Part shown: positions 11,991 to 23,327 of the stretch, piece after piece
Numbering within the stretch: the first letter of the stretch is position 1
Layout: the number at the start of each line of letters is the position of its first letter
Assembly (NCBI RefSeq): GCF_021130785.1
Contig: NC_060211.1
Span: 21,189,001 to 21,253,000 of the forward strand
DNA from: Homalodisca vitripennis
Taxonomy: Eukaryota; Arthropoda; Insecta; Hemiptera; Cicadellidae
Direction: 5' to 3'
Length of the DNA: 64,000 bases
The notes under the pieces: generated by a model
Told to the model about the DNA's origin: nothing
What the model saw: only the letters and a program-made list of their open reading frames with translations
Database searches by the model: none
Translations under genes and position numbers: made by a program

Positions 11991-12357
11991 AAAAGGCACA
12001 CAAAGGTCATATTCTGACACTCCAGGGATAAGTGATTGTCACTTGATATTCCAGTCTTCTAAACCATTTCGGATTTAAGAACTGTATTTCGGAACCCCAG
12101 AATCTGAGGGGGAACAGTCTTTATAACTTCCAGTAAAATATTTCGAATTTCTCTCCAACACTCCATGATGTCTTATTGGGTGACACCAGCGGTTTCATTA
12201 ACAATTATTGAACTATTATAGGCCAATGCGGATGAATCTTACAGTCCAAGTCTTTAGATATACATTTAACGCACTAACGACGTGATAAACAATCGATTTT
12301 AATGTGATGTAGTTTGGAAAGAAAATTAGGCATATTTTAGATACACAAATCACATAT

Positions 12358-12359
<2 letters not shown>
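11991..12359. other. AT-rich stretch, nothing recognised
   Basis: Nothing beyond ordinary sequence could be supported. Confidence 0.45.
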
Positions 12360-12408
<49 letters not shown>

Positions 12409-12426
12409 ATTATATATATATATATT
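12360..12426. repeat. (TA)n microsatellite
   Basis: An almost uninterrupted TA dinucleotide run with minor breaks near 12,362-12,370 and 12,404-12,412. Confidence 0.97.
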
Positions 12427-12439
12427 ACAGGATACATAA

Positions 12440-12665
12440 AAATGAGAAAAGTTCATATGAATGTATGTCCTAAAACCTTTAGTTTTCCGTCTATCTGTCT
12501 GTATGTGTTTTTTTATAAAAAATATATCTTTTGAACCATTTAAGATACAGTTATGCAAATTAAGAATTGCATTAACCTTTGTTAGACATTTTTGAAAATA
12601 AAATACAAGCAAAATCCTTTCATCCGTTTCAAAATGGCCTATGTGTAACATTTTTAGTCATATAA
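12440..12665. repeat. Possible dispersed repeat shared with 24.3 kb
   Basis: The string CTGTCTGTATGTGTTTTTTT followed by ATAAA and an AT-rich tail is similar to 24,330-24,365 (preceded there by TTAGTTTCCTATCCGTCAG, here by TTAGTTTTCCGTCTAT). Similarity outside this core is weak. Confidence 0.4.
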
Positions 12666-12861
12666 AAAAAGGTATAAAATACAGTATAAATATAAAACAT
12701 TTATAGCATACGAAATTATAGTCATTATTATACAAATTCCAACGGTACCTTTTTCAAAGAAATAAGTCAACGCATAAGCGACAACGGCTACTTAAAAGAA
12801 ACGCTTGCACAAGTCAGGAGCACCAAACATAGCACAGTTGAGAGAGTGAATATACACTTTC

Positions 12862-12863
<2 letters not shown>

Positions 12864-12937
<74 letters not shown>
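12864..12937. repeat. (TA)n microsatellite
   Basis: About 74 bp of uninterrupted TA dinucleotide. Confidence 0.97.
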
Positions 12938-12940
<3 letters not shown>

Positions 12941-13229
12941 ATAGGGTTATTCTATTATACAATCAAATAGTGTACTGATAAACATTCACATTCTAGATCT
13001 CTTGCAGGGTAATGAAAAAGAGATATATAAATGATTTTTCATCATGCAGTTAATAATGCAACACTATTAATAACACAATTTTATACTTATGGAGAGAAAA
13101 TGTACTTTCTTGACTTGAAAGTAACAAATATATTGTTATCATAATTTCAAAATATTTACAAACATATTGTAAGCACAGTTCTCGATAAAAACAACAAGAT
13201 AATCATTGGACCAATCTACATCCAATAAG
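12938..13229. other. AT-rich stretch, nothing recognised
   Basis: No gene seen. Confidence 0.4.
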
Positions 13230-13520
13230 TTATACAACATAAAAAAATCCTATGACCATATTAATAAAAACGTGAATAAAAACAAAAAACATTGAATGTG
13301 GTATGACTGTGTTAAGAACCCGGCAGGTTCTTTTTAAAATCTTGCCGTTGCCTGTCTGTCTGAGAGAAAACTCTAGAGAGAAAGATCTTAGAGACTTTAA
13401 ACTTGGTATATAGGTTCCTGCTGGGGAAGAATGCAATGATAATAGGATTTTTGAATTGGCCATCATTACATGTTGTAAGAAAGTATAGCTACGTTTCGAG
13501 GATTGAAATCTACCCACTTA
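13230..13520 (-). other. Possible 3' remnant of a retroelement (minus strand)
   Basis: The minus strand carries TTTCAATCCTCGAAACGTAG shortly after a GTGGGTAG string, a sentence-like motif I associate with 3' parts of arthropod retroelements, then an open frame of 95 codons without a recognisable domain. No reverse transcriptase motif is visible, so the call rests on a weak resemblance. Confidence 0.25.
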
Positions 13521-14216
13521 TTCAGGTGAAAAACTGTAAGCCATTAAAATACTAAATAGTCACCCTAAAAAGTGCCTTCGCGTTTTCTTTTCAAACCTAC
13601 CACCGTCAATAACAAACTTTAAATAATGAGTGAAATGTTGGTACAACGATGGTTACCATACCAGGAAATGCTTGGATTGATGTATCATTCGTTCTACCTA
13701 TATCTTCGATACTCAGCTATATCGGTTTACTTTATTTTATTACGAAAGTACGTCATTTTAGCTTAAATGATTGAATCAAATGTGTATATACTCGTAATGT
13801 ATATCGTATGTATACACACAAGTAGTCTAACACTTCCAAGGCCAATATAACCAAACCAATATCTTTAGTTTTATGAGGAAGACAACAACTATGATAACGG
13901 GAATTCCAGACTTGGTTGATGAAATTCCAGTTTTCTACTTAAAATTCCGGTCTCTCACTATTATATCATCTAAATACAGTTATAAATCAAGTCAATGTAG
14001 CTCGAAATTAGGAAAGGTTGATTTCAATATTAATAACCACTCCTGGGTTATTCACAAACCCCATTGAATATATTTTAATATGCATATTAAACATTTGAAT
14101 ATTAGAATTGAATATATATTTTCCTTAGGTATGAGCTCTTGCCATATACCTTAAGCCTATGTATTTACTCTCAAAAGTAATTGTTTAAGTATGAGTGGTG
14201 TTAATTTTTTTTGTCT
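13521..14216. other. AT-rich stretch, nothing recognised
   Basis: No supported gene or repeat. Confidence 0.45.
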
Positions 14217-14595
14217 ACTGTCTCTTCTTATACATTTAGACTAGAAAAACCTACACATTATTACACTCCTCTAAATCACTTCTATGTCTTCTTATACATA
14301 AAGAATAGAATCGACTACACATTATTACATTCATCTAAACCACTTCTGTGTCTTCTTGTACATACAGACTAGAACTGACAACACATTATTACATTCCTCT
14401 AAACCACTTCTATGTCTTCTTATACATTAAGACTACAATAGACAACACATTATTACATTCTTCTAAACCACTTCTGTGTTTTCTTATACATACAGATTAG
14501 AAATGACAACACATTATTACATTCCTCTAAACCACTTATGTGTCTTCTTATACATATAAATTAGAATCGCCTCTGTCTTCTTATACATTATCCCA
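14217..14595 (+). repeat. 64-bp minisatellite, about 5-6 copies
   Basis: ACACATTATTACA recurs at 14,253, 14,317, 14,381, 14,445 and 14,509, that is every 64 bp exactly. Each unit also has CCTCTAAACCACTTCTGTGT and CTTCTTATACAT. The same unit occurs at 20,032-20,115 and, inverted, at 46,976-47,130, where it borders the 17-bp satellite. Confidence 0.93.
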
Positions 14596-15420
14596 TTACT
14601 CTCACATAGCTATTAACTGTGTACTTCTTATTTTGTTGACTGATGCTTCACCTTTTGTTTCCCACTTTTACAAACGGACCCGTGACCTTAAAGTTTAAAA
14701 ACATATAAAAACGGTACTGATTACATAATTTTTGTTAAAATAAATGTTAAAGCTGTTAAGTCGGAGTTTTGGTACAATAAGTAGACGTGAGTAATTGTCC
14801 AAATAGGAGTTAGAATTGTGTTATTATAATTAGTATTTATTTTAATTCTTTACCAGTATAGGTGAGATAAGTACTAAAGTGGAATTTACTGGAAAACAAT
14901 ATATCAGACTTTGTAAATTAAATGAAAACAGATACAGTGTGTTCTTAAATTTAATGTGGAATGAAACAAATTAGTTTACATAATCACAGTGATGATAGAT
15001 AAAATCACTTAATTATAATTAATCTCTTGTTAGTATTAATTTAGAAGCTCTTAACTAATTATTACTACTAAGTTATTTGAAAACTACCAACAGACATTTG
15101 ATGTACAAAACTTGTATTTCTATATATACGGGAATAGTTATATAATTATTAATATATACAGTTAATCCTATTTGTATAGTATAGGAGAGCAGGTCAAGTT
15201 ATTGCCATTAAGAATTCTATAAATTATAGACGATTGAAATATTTCTTAGATAGTATAATGTTCAATACATCAATTTTAGTCACAGTTAGTACAATAAAAC
15301 ATTTCTTTCACTCTCTAAGAGTTGGAAATTGTTATTGGTTATAAATTTCTTCGTACATAAGAACAGTACAAAATTTCATAAAGTTCATTGAAAACTTTCG
15401 CCCAGAGATTGAAAAAGTTA
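14596..15420. other. AT-rich stretch, nothing recognised
   Basis: No gene seen. Confidence 0.45.
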
Positions 15421-15422
15421 AT

Positions 15423-15506
15423 TACTATCACTGGTATAAACGAATAAAACATTTTCCAATCGATATTTATTGGAAAATGTTTTATTCATTTATACCAGTG
15501 ATAGTA
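15423..15506. repeat. 84-bp near-perfect hairpin
   Basis: Two 38-bp arms (15,423-15,460 and 15,469-15,506) are reverse complements with one mismatch, around an 8-base loop. The arm begins TACTATCACTGGTATAAA. A transcript would fold into a long stem. It may be a tiny foldback or a snap-back replication product; no flanking duplication is evident. Confidence 0.92.
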
Positions 15507-16869
15507 AAACATTTTCCAAATGCTCGAAGATTCTACATTCTTTATACAATAGCATAGGTTGACGGTGCTAATTGTAATTTTTTTTTTAAATTTGTCTTGT
15601 AATTTATTCCTTGTATGATATACGTTTCTAGAGATTAACCACATAAAATTGGAACAGCCCCTTGGGATCGTAATGGTACCTTTCATTACTAGTCTTGAAA
15701 GTAACCTAGCATTAACTAACAAAATTAGAACTTTTAAGACGAGTATTGGATGATAATTTTCATTACGATACAATAATCACACAGAAAATTTTATAAAATT
15801 ATCCCATATTAAATAGTCTAGTAACTATTCTTCCGTAACTAAACGTAACACTGTTTTATAATTCATGTGTTGTGAAAATCAGCTGTTTAGACCTGTAAAC
15901 ATGAATAAGGAAACCATACTCATGTGTTTATACAGCGGAAGAGGTGTTTACATAGAGAAATTAATGTTTGAGAGAGGGAAAATAAATTGACTTAGCTAAC
16001 AAGGAAACTATGACTTTTAAAAATCTCAGCTGGAAATAAAGCTTTTTTATAAGCTTGGAAAAAGCCTTTATCACACAGAGTGATGAAAGAAGTAGGCTAC
16101 TATTAGAATCATACTCTTTGTTATAGATTAATTTCCCATATAAATACCTTTAAATAGTCACTCCATAGCGTGTGGTATTGAGTATTCTCTCACCAAACAA
16201 CACGCCCTACTAAAGCGTCTGCCGCAGGCAATATGTTAACGTATATTATGTATACTTTATTAAATGTTGGAAACGAAATAGGCAACGAATTCACACAAAA
16301 GCGGGCAGTCACAATATAAATGATTTTCTTGATTTACAATTATTTTTACATTAAATGAATAAAACAAGTAAGAAATCAGTTGTGCAAGAAATTTACAATT
16401 TTAAACATTTATTAATTCGTATATCACAATTTACATCCATAATTTAACGAATTAAGCTAATAGTAAACAGTAATAGCATCAGAATTTTGGCCGTGAAGAG
16501 TTGGAGAGTATATTTAAGTAAAAACATACAGTTAGCACTCTCTTCAAGCAGATATTACTCAACTATTTTCTCTTAAGTGTAGTAGTGGTGGTCGCCTATC
16601 ATTGGATTGAGGGTTGTCTTTAGAGTAAGTCTTCACGGAATTGTTCTAATAAAATTAGTTTTAAGTCCAAAGGAAATACAATGTATCTTAAATTAGTCAT
16701 TGTTTAACATGCCTAAAATTTGTATTATAAATTTGTAGTTTACAACTTACGAAAAACACTTTCATTTATCTAAATTGAACTAAAATAATTTATTACAGCT
16801 GTATAAATATGGTTATTTTATAAATAATTTTGTGTGTGAAATTATTAAAACTTAAATGTTAAGTAATAT
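15507..16869. other. AT-rich stretch, nothing recognised
   Basis: The open frame complement(15,486-15,773) overlaps the hairpin and has no domain. No other feature supported. Confidence 0.45.
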
Positions 16870-17340
16870 GAGAATTGAACAATATTTAACGCGGATCTAG
16901 ACAGAGTGATCTTGACAACTCGCAACAGTGTTTGGAAGTCTTGATATGGAGGGGTTACAAGGCAGTAAAAAATAACATATTCAAAAACCATTATCCGGGA
17001 TGTCGGCTTACCACTAATGGTCCACTATGGGAAACCAGTTCCGCCCTTATACGGAGGTTATACGTGGTGAACCGAAAAACCCACCGGTCAATTAGATTCA
17101 GAACCCCTGGGGAGCGACACAGTAGGGGAGACTCCGCTTCCTCTGGAGAGGGAAGCACCATCTTAGTATATAAACCTAAACTTAGTCAAAAATATGCGAG
17201 TTCAGAGTTCAGAGTTCTGACCAGTGCCGCTCGTTGCCCAGATGTCTCTGTTGGGCCTCTTGACGTGGAGCTGGGTCAGTCACGATATCTCTCAGCTCTA
17301 ATGTGCATATATAGTAGTCTCCATTGAGACTTGTAAGAAT
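16870..17340 (+). other. GC-richer block of unknown origin with a 131-codon open frame
   Basis: An open frame runs 16,932-17,327 (first codon GTG/ATG region near 16,932, in-frame ATG near 16,947). It is clearly richer in GC than its surroundings. The product has no domain I recognise: it is Arg/Ser-rich with no membrane segment. A TATATAAA string at about 17,167 followed by a direct repeat of CAGAGTT (17,200-17,217) would suit an LTR or other element promoter as well as a gene. It sits just before the satellite array. A mobile-element remnant is as likely as a gene. Confidence 0.3.
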
Positions 17341-17454
17341 AACTTTTGGATCATTGTTCAACAGTCACATAAATGTTTTGTTGTTGATATAATACACTCA
17401 AGCACTTAAAGTTTACCCATTATTTGCTATTCTGACGTATACCCCATTCATACT

Positions 17455-18853
17455 TAACAAGCTTGTTTGCCGCTCTTGCCCATTTGCTGCACTAGGCCAT
17501 TTCCTGCATTAGCCCGTTTGCCGCTCTAGCACGTTTGCCGTACTAGACAATTCTCCGCACTAGCCCATTTACTGATCTAGCCCGTTTGCCGCACTAGCCC
17601 GTTTGCTGCACTAGGCCATTTCCTGCACTAGCCCGTTTGCCGCACTAGCCCATTTGCTGCACTAGCTCGTTTGTCGCACTAGCCCATTGGCTGCACTAGC
17701 CCGTTTGCCGCTCTAGCCCGTTTGCTGTACTAGAAAATTCTCCGCACTAACCCATTTACTGATCTAGCCCGTTTGCCGCACTAGCCCGTTTGCTGCACTA
17801 GGCCATTTCCTGCACTAGCCCGTTTGCCGCATTAGCAGGTTTGCCGTACTAGACAATTCTCCGCACTAGCCCATTTACTGATCTAGCCCGTTTGCCGCAC
17901 TAGGCCATTTGCTGCACTAGGCCATTTCCTGCATTAGCCCGTTTGCCGCTCTAGCATGTTTGCCGTACTAGACAATTCTCCGCACTAGCCCATTTACTGA
18001 TCTAGCCCGTTTGCCGCACTAGCCCGTTTGCTGCACTAGGCCATTTCCTGCACTAGCCCGTTTGCCGCACTAGCCCATTTGCTGCACTAGCTCGTTTGTC
18101 GCACTAGCCCATTGGCTGCACTAGCCCGTTTGCCGCTCTAGCCCGTTTGCTGTACTAGAAAATTCTCCGCACTAACCCATTTACTGATCTAGCCCGTTTG
18201 CCGCACTAGCCCGTTTGCTGCACTAGGCCATTTCCTGCACTAGCCCGTTTGCCGCATTAGCAGGTTTGCCGTACTAGACAATTCTCCGCACTAGCCCATT
18301 TACTGATCTAGCCCGTTTGCCGCACTAGCCCGTTTGCTGCACTAGGCCATTTCCTGCACTAGCCCGTTTGCCGCACTAGCCCATTTGCTGCACTAGCTCG
18401 TTTGTCGCACTAGCCCATTGGCTGCACTAGCCCGTTTTGCCGCTCTAGCCCGTTTTGCCGTACTAGACAATTCTCCGCACTAGCCCATTTACTGATCTAG
18501 CCCGTTTGCCGCACTAGCCCGTTTGCTGCACTAGGCCATTTCCTGCACTAGCCCGTTTGCCGCACTAGCCCATTTGCTGCACCAGCTCGTTTGTCGCACT
18601 AGCCCATTGGCTGCACTAGCCCGTTTGCCGCTCTAGCCCGTTTGCTGTACTAGACAATTCTCCGCACTAGCCCATTTACTGATCTAGTCCATTTGCTGCA
18701 CTAGCTCGTTTGTCGCACTAGCCCATTGGCTGCACTAGCCCCGTTTGCCGCTCTAGCCCGTTTGCTGTACTAGACAATTCTCCGCACTAGCCCATTTACT
18801 GATCTAGTCCATTTGCTGCACTAGCCCTTTTGCTGCACTAGCCCTTTGCTGCA
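17455..18853 (+). repeat. 17-bp satellite array 1 with higher-order repeats
   Basis: The basic unit is CTAGCCCGTTTGCCGCA and variants (for example CTAGACAATTCTCCGCA and CTAGCCCATTTACTGAT). The marker variant CTCCGCAC starts at 17,553, 17,740, 17,859, 17,978, 18,165, 18,284, 18,473, 18,660 and 18,780. The spacings are 187, 119, 119, 187, 119, 189, 187 and 120 bp, i.e. 11 or 7 units of 17 bp with occasional extra bases. It ends directly at unit X copy 1. Confidence 0.96.
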
Positions 18854-20030
18854 CAGTCTACATTTATGGTGGCTAAATTGAGTATTTACTAGCATGGATA
18901 CCCCCAATTTGGAAGAAACAAGAGCAGACGAAACATCAGACTCATTCCTGAGTCAGTAAATCAGAATGAGATACATGTTCGTTTATGTCAATCCCTTATG
19001 TAATGGCATTATCACAGAACAATTAGAAGAGTAAGTATAAAGTACCACATCAGAACCGCGTTTTAAAACACACAACATACTTAAGACAGTCTCAAAAAAT
19101 AGCACACAAAATTTCAATCTGAGTTTACAGTATAAAATGTAGTTGCAATAGAGAATGCATAGGCGAGATAAACCCATTAAACGTAAGGATAAAAAACGCA
19201 AAGAAAACACGACAAGGGGCAACAGAAAACTCAAATTGTTGTTGCTCTCAGTTTTGTTGTTGGTCTTCGGACAAACAATTGTGTTTGTCCGAAGACCATC
19301 TTATGAAATAGGCAGAAGCTAATATTATAAGAAGATGCATTGGTTTAAGAATTATAAAACCTAAACAGACCTAGATTTTGAAATAAACTTATATAGAGTT
19401 ACATCATGGTTTGTAGAAGTTTATCTAGAATGAATAAATAATAAAAAAAGACTCCCGTTCCTTCTTTTTTGTATCCATCTTGTTTCTACCATGACGATCG
19501 CTATTTAATATTAGCCTCTGGTCAGTTGTCTGTGCTTGGTCGGTGAGTGCAGACCTATTGTGACTTGTATTCATCAATTCAGTTTTTTTAATAATTAGTG
19601 TTTTTTTTTTTTATTAAATGCATATATTTTAGAGTTTGTGTATGGAGTTGACACACTATGTTTTTTTTTTTGTGAATCCTGACTTACGCTCTGATGTGAT
19701 TTGTTTATTTTAACCTAAATGTTCTTATGAGTTAGGTTAGTTATTCACGTGAGGAAGAGACCAGATTGCAGAACTCGGAAACGAAGTGTTACTGTTTTTT
19801 TTTATCACTGAACGACGGAAAATATACTGAAAAATCCTGATTTCTTTACAATACTTCCATCGTAAGAATCTTTAAAATAAAGGAGAAGCAGAAATGTGTA
19901 CAGTATAGAATAGAAACTTGCATAGTACATAGTAACACAGTATTTGCAGCTATAATACTGTTAAAACTTTCCACACGACCTTATCATATTTTATTAGTTT
20001 TTTACTAGCAATTCTTGGTACCTACAACTG
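18854..20030 (+). repeat. Unit X, copy 1 (outer part of palindrome A left arm)
   Basis: The segment matches 47,131-48,246 in inverse orientation and 55,929-57,364 in the same orientation. Landmarks are CAGTCTACATTTATGGTGGC at the left edge, GTCCGAAGACCATCTTATGA near 19,290, CTCCCGTTCCTTCTTTTTTG near 19,453, and TTACTAGCAATTC at the right edge. There is no intact reading frame shared by the three copies, so X looks non-coding. Copy 1 differs by a small inverted duplication at 19,235-19,300. Confidence 0.92.
19247..19302. repeat. Small inverted duplication within X copy 1
   Basis: GGTCTTCGGACAAAC and GTTTGTCCGAAGACC face each other around AATT(GT). Copies 2 and 3 of X hold only one of the two arms, so the second arm is an addition in this copy. 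Confidence 0.85.
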
Positions 20031-20031
20031 A

Positions 20032-20115
20032 CTACACATTATTACATTCCTCTAAACACCTTATTTGTTTTCTTATACATGTAGACTAGAACTGACAACA
20101 CATTATTATATTTCA
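20032..20115 (+). repeat. 64-bp minisatellite fragment at the X/satellite junction
   Basis: GACTACACATTATTACATTC followed by CTCTAAACACC and CTTATACATGTAGACTAGAA matches the units at 14.2-14.6 kb. In the opposite arm the corresponding junction is at 46,976-47,130. Confidence 0.85.
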
Positions 20116-20217
20116 TGCACAAAGCCTGTTTGCCACTCTAGGCCGTTTACCGTACTAGACAATCCTCCGCACTAGCCCATTTACAGATCTAGCCCGTTTG
20201 CCGCACTAGCCCGTTTG
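20116..20217 (+). repeat. 17-bp satellite fragment, left of the inserted element
   Basis: Six units of the 17-bp satellite, including CTCCGCAC and CATTTACAGAT variants, stop at GCCCGTTTG where the GC-rich element begins. Confidence 0.9.
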
Positions 20218-20456
20218 GGGGGACGCTGCTTTAGCACCCCCTGGAATAAGCACCCCCTCGGGCTATGACGTCACGGCAGGGGGGTGCTAATTCAGCGCAC
20301 GGACACGGACAAGGCACTGAATTAGCACCCCCCGACTACAAGGGGGTGCTTATTCAGCGCATGGACATGGTCGAAGCCCTGAATTAACACCCCCCTGTTC
20401 CAAGGGGGTGCTTATTCAGCGCATGGACATGGCTCAGTCACTGAATTAGCACCCCC
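20218..20456 (+). repeat. Left complex terminal inverted repeat
   Basis: It holds the terminus, one TGACGTCA palindrome (20,266-20,273) and about three repeated hairpin units of the form GGGGGTGCTTATTCAGCGCA ... CTGAATTAGCACCCCC. Confidence 0.88.
20266..20273. promoter_or_regulatory. TGACGTCA palindrome (CRE/bZIP-type site)
   Basis: A full 8-bp cAMP-response-element consensus inside the left terminal repeat. The right terminal repeat has two (26,679-26,686 and 26,690-26,697). Conservation at both ends suggests a function or shared ancestry; protein binding is inferred only. Confidence 0.4.
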
Positions 20457-23323
20457 TAACCATTCAACCAGCAAAAAGGCTATTTATCTTTTACATATTC
20501 AATTTAATCATAAATATAATAGTTGTTATCTGGATTTTTTGTGACGCTGCCACTTATAAGCTACTATCTAGGACTGTTTTACAATTTCCGATAAACGATT
20601 AAATAATATAATAATCAAATATGCCTACTTTCTCTTCAAAACTACCATAGGACATAATAATTACATAATAATGCTCCGACCAACAAGGCTAATAGACCTT
20701 AGCACTCCTCCCTCTCACACGCATTGTGATATTTTCGCTCATGACTTTGCTTTCTGTTTTCTAAATATCACCTATTAAAATTATTAATTAAATCATATCC
20801 TTCATTTATTCTATTTCAGTTGGTTCTTTCAGTTAATACGTTTATACAAATTAATTAACGCACTGCTAAATATATATTAAAAAAATTCAATTTTCTACGC
20901 ACAGATCGTTAAAGCCCATTTAGGCTCTTTTCCCTTTACGTTTTTTTAATTACGAGTATACAGTAATTAGAGACAAATTAAAAACTTATGATAAATACTG
21001 CTTTTGTTTTTAATTTTAATTAGCTGTCTTTTTAGATGTATGGATTCATTCTTTTGAGGTATGAGATTTGTATTATTGTATATTAAGTTCTTTCGTTTTA
21101 ACTATAAGAATTACTATAAAAATAACATAATTTGTTTTTCCTCTTGAATATCACATATTTACTGATGTATCTACAGATTTACAATTTAGTGCAAGTAAAA
21201 GCTATTTTTTAGCCGATTTTTTTTAATATTACGGAAGGTAAAATGTAATTATGATTTTTTATACACGATTAGTCTAGTATCTATGCTGTATCATTTTTAT
21301 TGTATAGGCATTGCGTACTGGGCGTCCATACCAATGGAAAATCTACTCATAGTCCTATTTAAGGGTATCAACCCAATCGTGAAAACTCAATTAAACACGT
21401 TTCTAGATATAATTAAAACTATGTTATTTGCATATGAATCCATAATTAAACTATTTATTTAATTTAATAGCTTCACGAAAATGGTGTGTTTCTCTTTTTT
21501 AGTTCAATTAACTCAAGTTTAAAAAAACTAATATAATTTTGTAAACAATTTAGGCTCGTATTTTAGATTAAATAGTTCACTGTCACAGTATAGAATTTTT
21601 CTTTTCAGCATTTTTGGTCATATTTAATATTAATTACATTACAAAATTAGTTTTTATGGAACTAAAAGGATGAAGCATGAAAATTAGAGTTTTTGACTTG
21701 TCATTTATTACAGAAATAATTTTTCAGTACCTGCCCTTAAATAATTACTCGTAACCATCTGCAGTAAAAAAACTAGATTATATAATTTTTTTTATTTTAT
21801 GCACTATTACGCGTACCGTGAATCTGCACAATGGAACAGCTCTATAGACTTAACACTAACACAAACATCCGTAGAATGATACCTACTCACAAAAATGTCT
21901 CAAGGTTACGCCCATATTACTATTGCTTACGTGTAAAATGTCCTCTATAGAATCATGCCGAACTATTCTTCATAAGGAAATGAATATAGAAACATCATAT
22001 ACATAATGTCCCTTCCGGCTGAGTCGGAAGAAAAGGTATATTTCACATGAGGCTAAAACTTGAAGATGCATTATTAGTTTATAAACTTAACACTGTGATA
22101 AAACACTTATGGATGAGGCATTGGTAGCTAAGGATGAAGTATATTAATCCGCAAAGGTTCTTCCTTACTAGTTAATATATAAAAAAAAAATGTTTAGTCG
22201 ACTTCTGTCCATCTTACCTCTAGCAGATATATCCCTCTGGTAAAGGATTATACCCTCGATTATATTACTTTTTATAACGGTATCGATGATAATATTATTA
22301 GTGTCATATTACGAGAATGAATGAGAGAATTCATATTGGGACTTTCATATGAAATGTTATCAACTATTACATGTAAAAATAATCTCACATATATGTTTTG
22401 TTGCTCCTTTTATGAGTAACCCTATTTTTAAATGTGGATCATCATAAGTCTTTTATTACCTACAGTACTATAGGAAAGGAGGGATCGTGATTTGTAATTA
22501 CTTTAGAACATCAGTTCACAAAATCATGGAATGTTGCATTGAAATTAAAATTGGAATATCTTCCAATCATCATAATTTATTTTATCAGTAGTATGCTATT
22601 TTTTCTAAAGACATGAAGGACGATGTCTATGACGTACCAGTTTATTCTACAAAAATTCCGTACGAAAGCGCAGGTATCAGCTAGTAAACATATTATAAAA
22701 ACTTGAGACTCCTTATTTGAGCCTTAACATCGTTTGCTCGTTATATATCGGCCGTCTACCCAAATATAAAATATTACAGAGTAAAATCTACTTGCAAATA
22801 TCGATTGTAGGACTGTAGGTCCACACATAATTTTGACGAAGCTGACGAAACCCGTCTGTGCCACTACCGACCCAAAACTAACCTGGCCACAATCGAGTGG
22901 TCGAGTAATAATATCGATGTTTATTCTCAGTTGTTATTCTATATTATGGATATTATGATTAAGGATATTATGATCACAGTTTCAGTAATGTAATGTTAAA
23001 ATCACCTGATTATTGCAGCCCACATTCAGTGCTGTCATATAATAAATGCGGGTATTGTTTGGTAATTGGTTTTAAAAAACAAATTATCTCCCTTATTTCA
23101 CAACCAATTTTTTAAAACTTGGTATCGTTGGATGGTTTATTAAATTGTGTAATAATTTAGACCTTTTTTACCATATATCGCTTTTTAAGATATTTACGCT
23201 TTGGAAATCACTATTTCGGAAAAAAAGCTTGTAAGAAATTTAAATGTTTTATGTAATTACGCCTTAAGGTTATAAAGGTATATACAACATTTTAACCTAA
23301 AAAAATCCATCAAATATAAATGA
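20457..23323. other. Interior of the 6.5-kb element, left part; nothing coding recognised
   Basis: Strongly AT-rich sequence with long T and A runs. A slightly more mixed patch lies at 21,830-22,060 and another at 22,840-22,910, neither with a recognisable protein. It could be decayed transposon coding sequence. Confidence 0.45.
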
Positions 23324-23327
23324 TTAA

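Noticed and set aside
12216..12651. Two overlapping minus-strand frames with long Tyr-Ile runs
   Set aside because: They are products of the (TA)n tract, as are the frames at 37,049-37,482.
17455..18853. CRISPR-like array of short repeats
   Set aside because: The units are contiguous 17-mers without unique spacers, and the context is eukaryotic.
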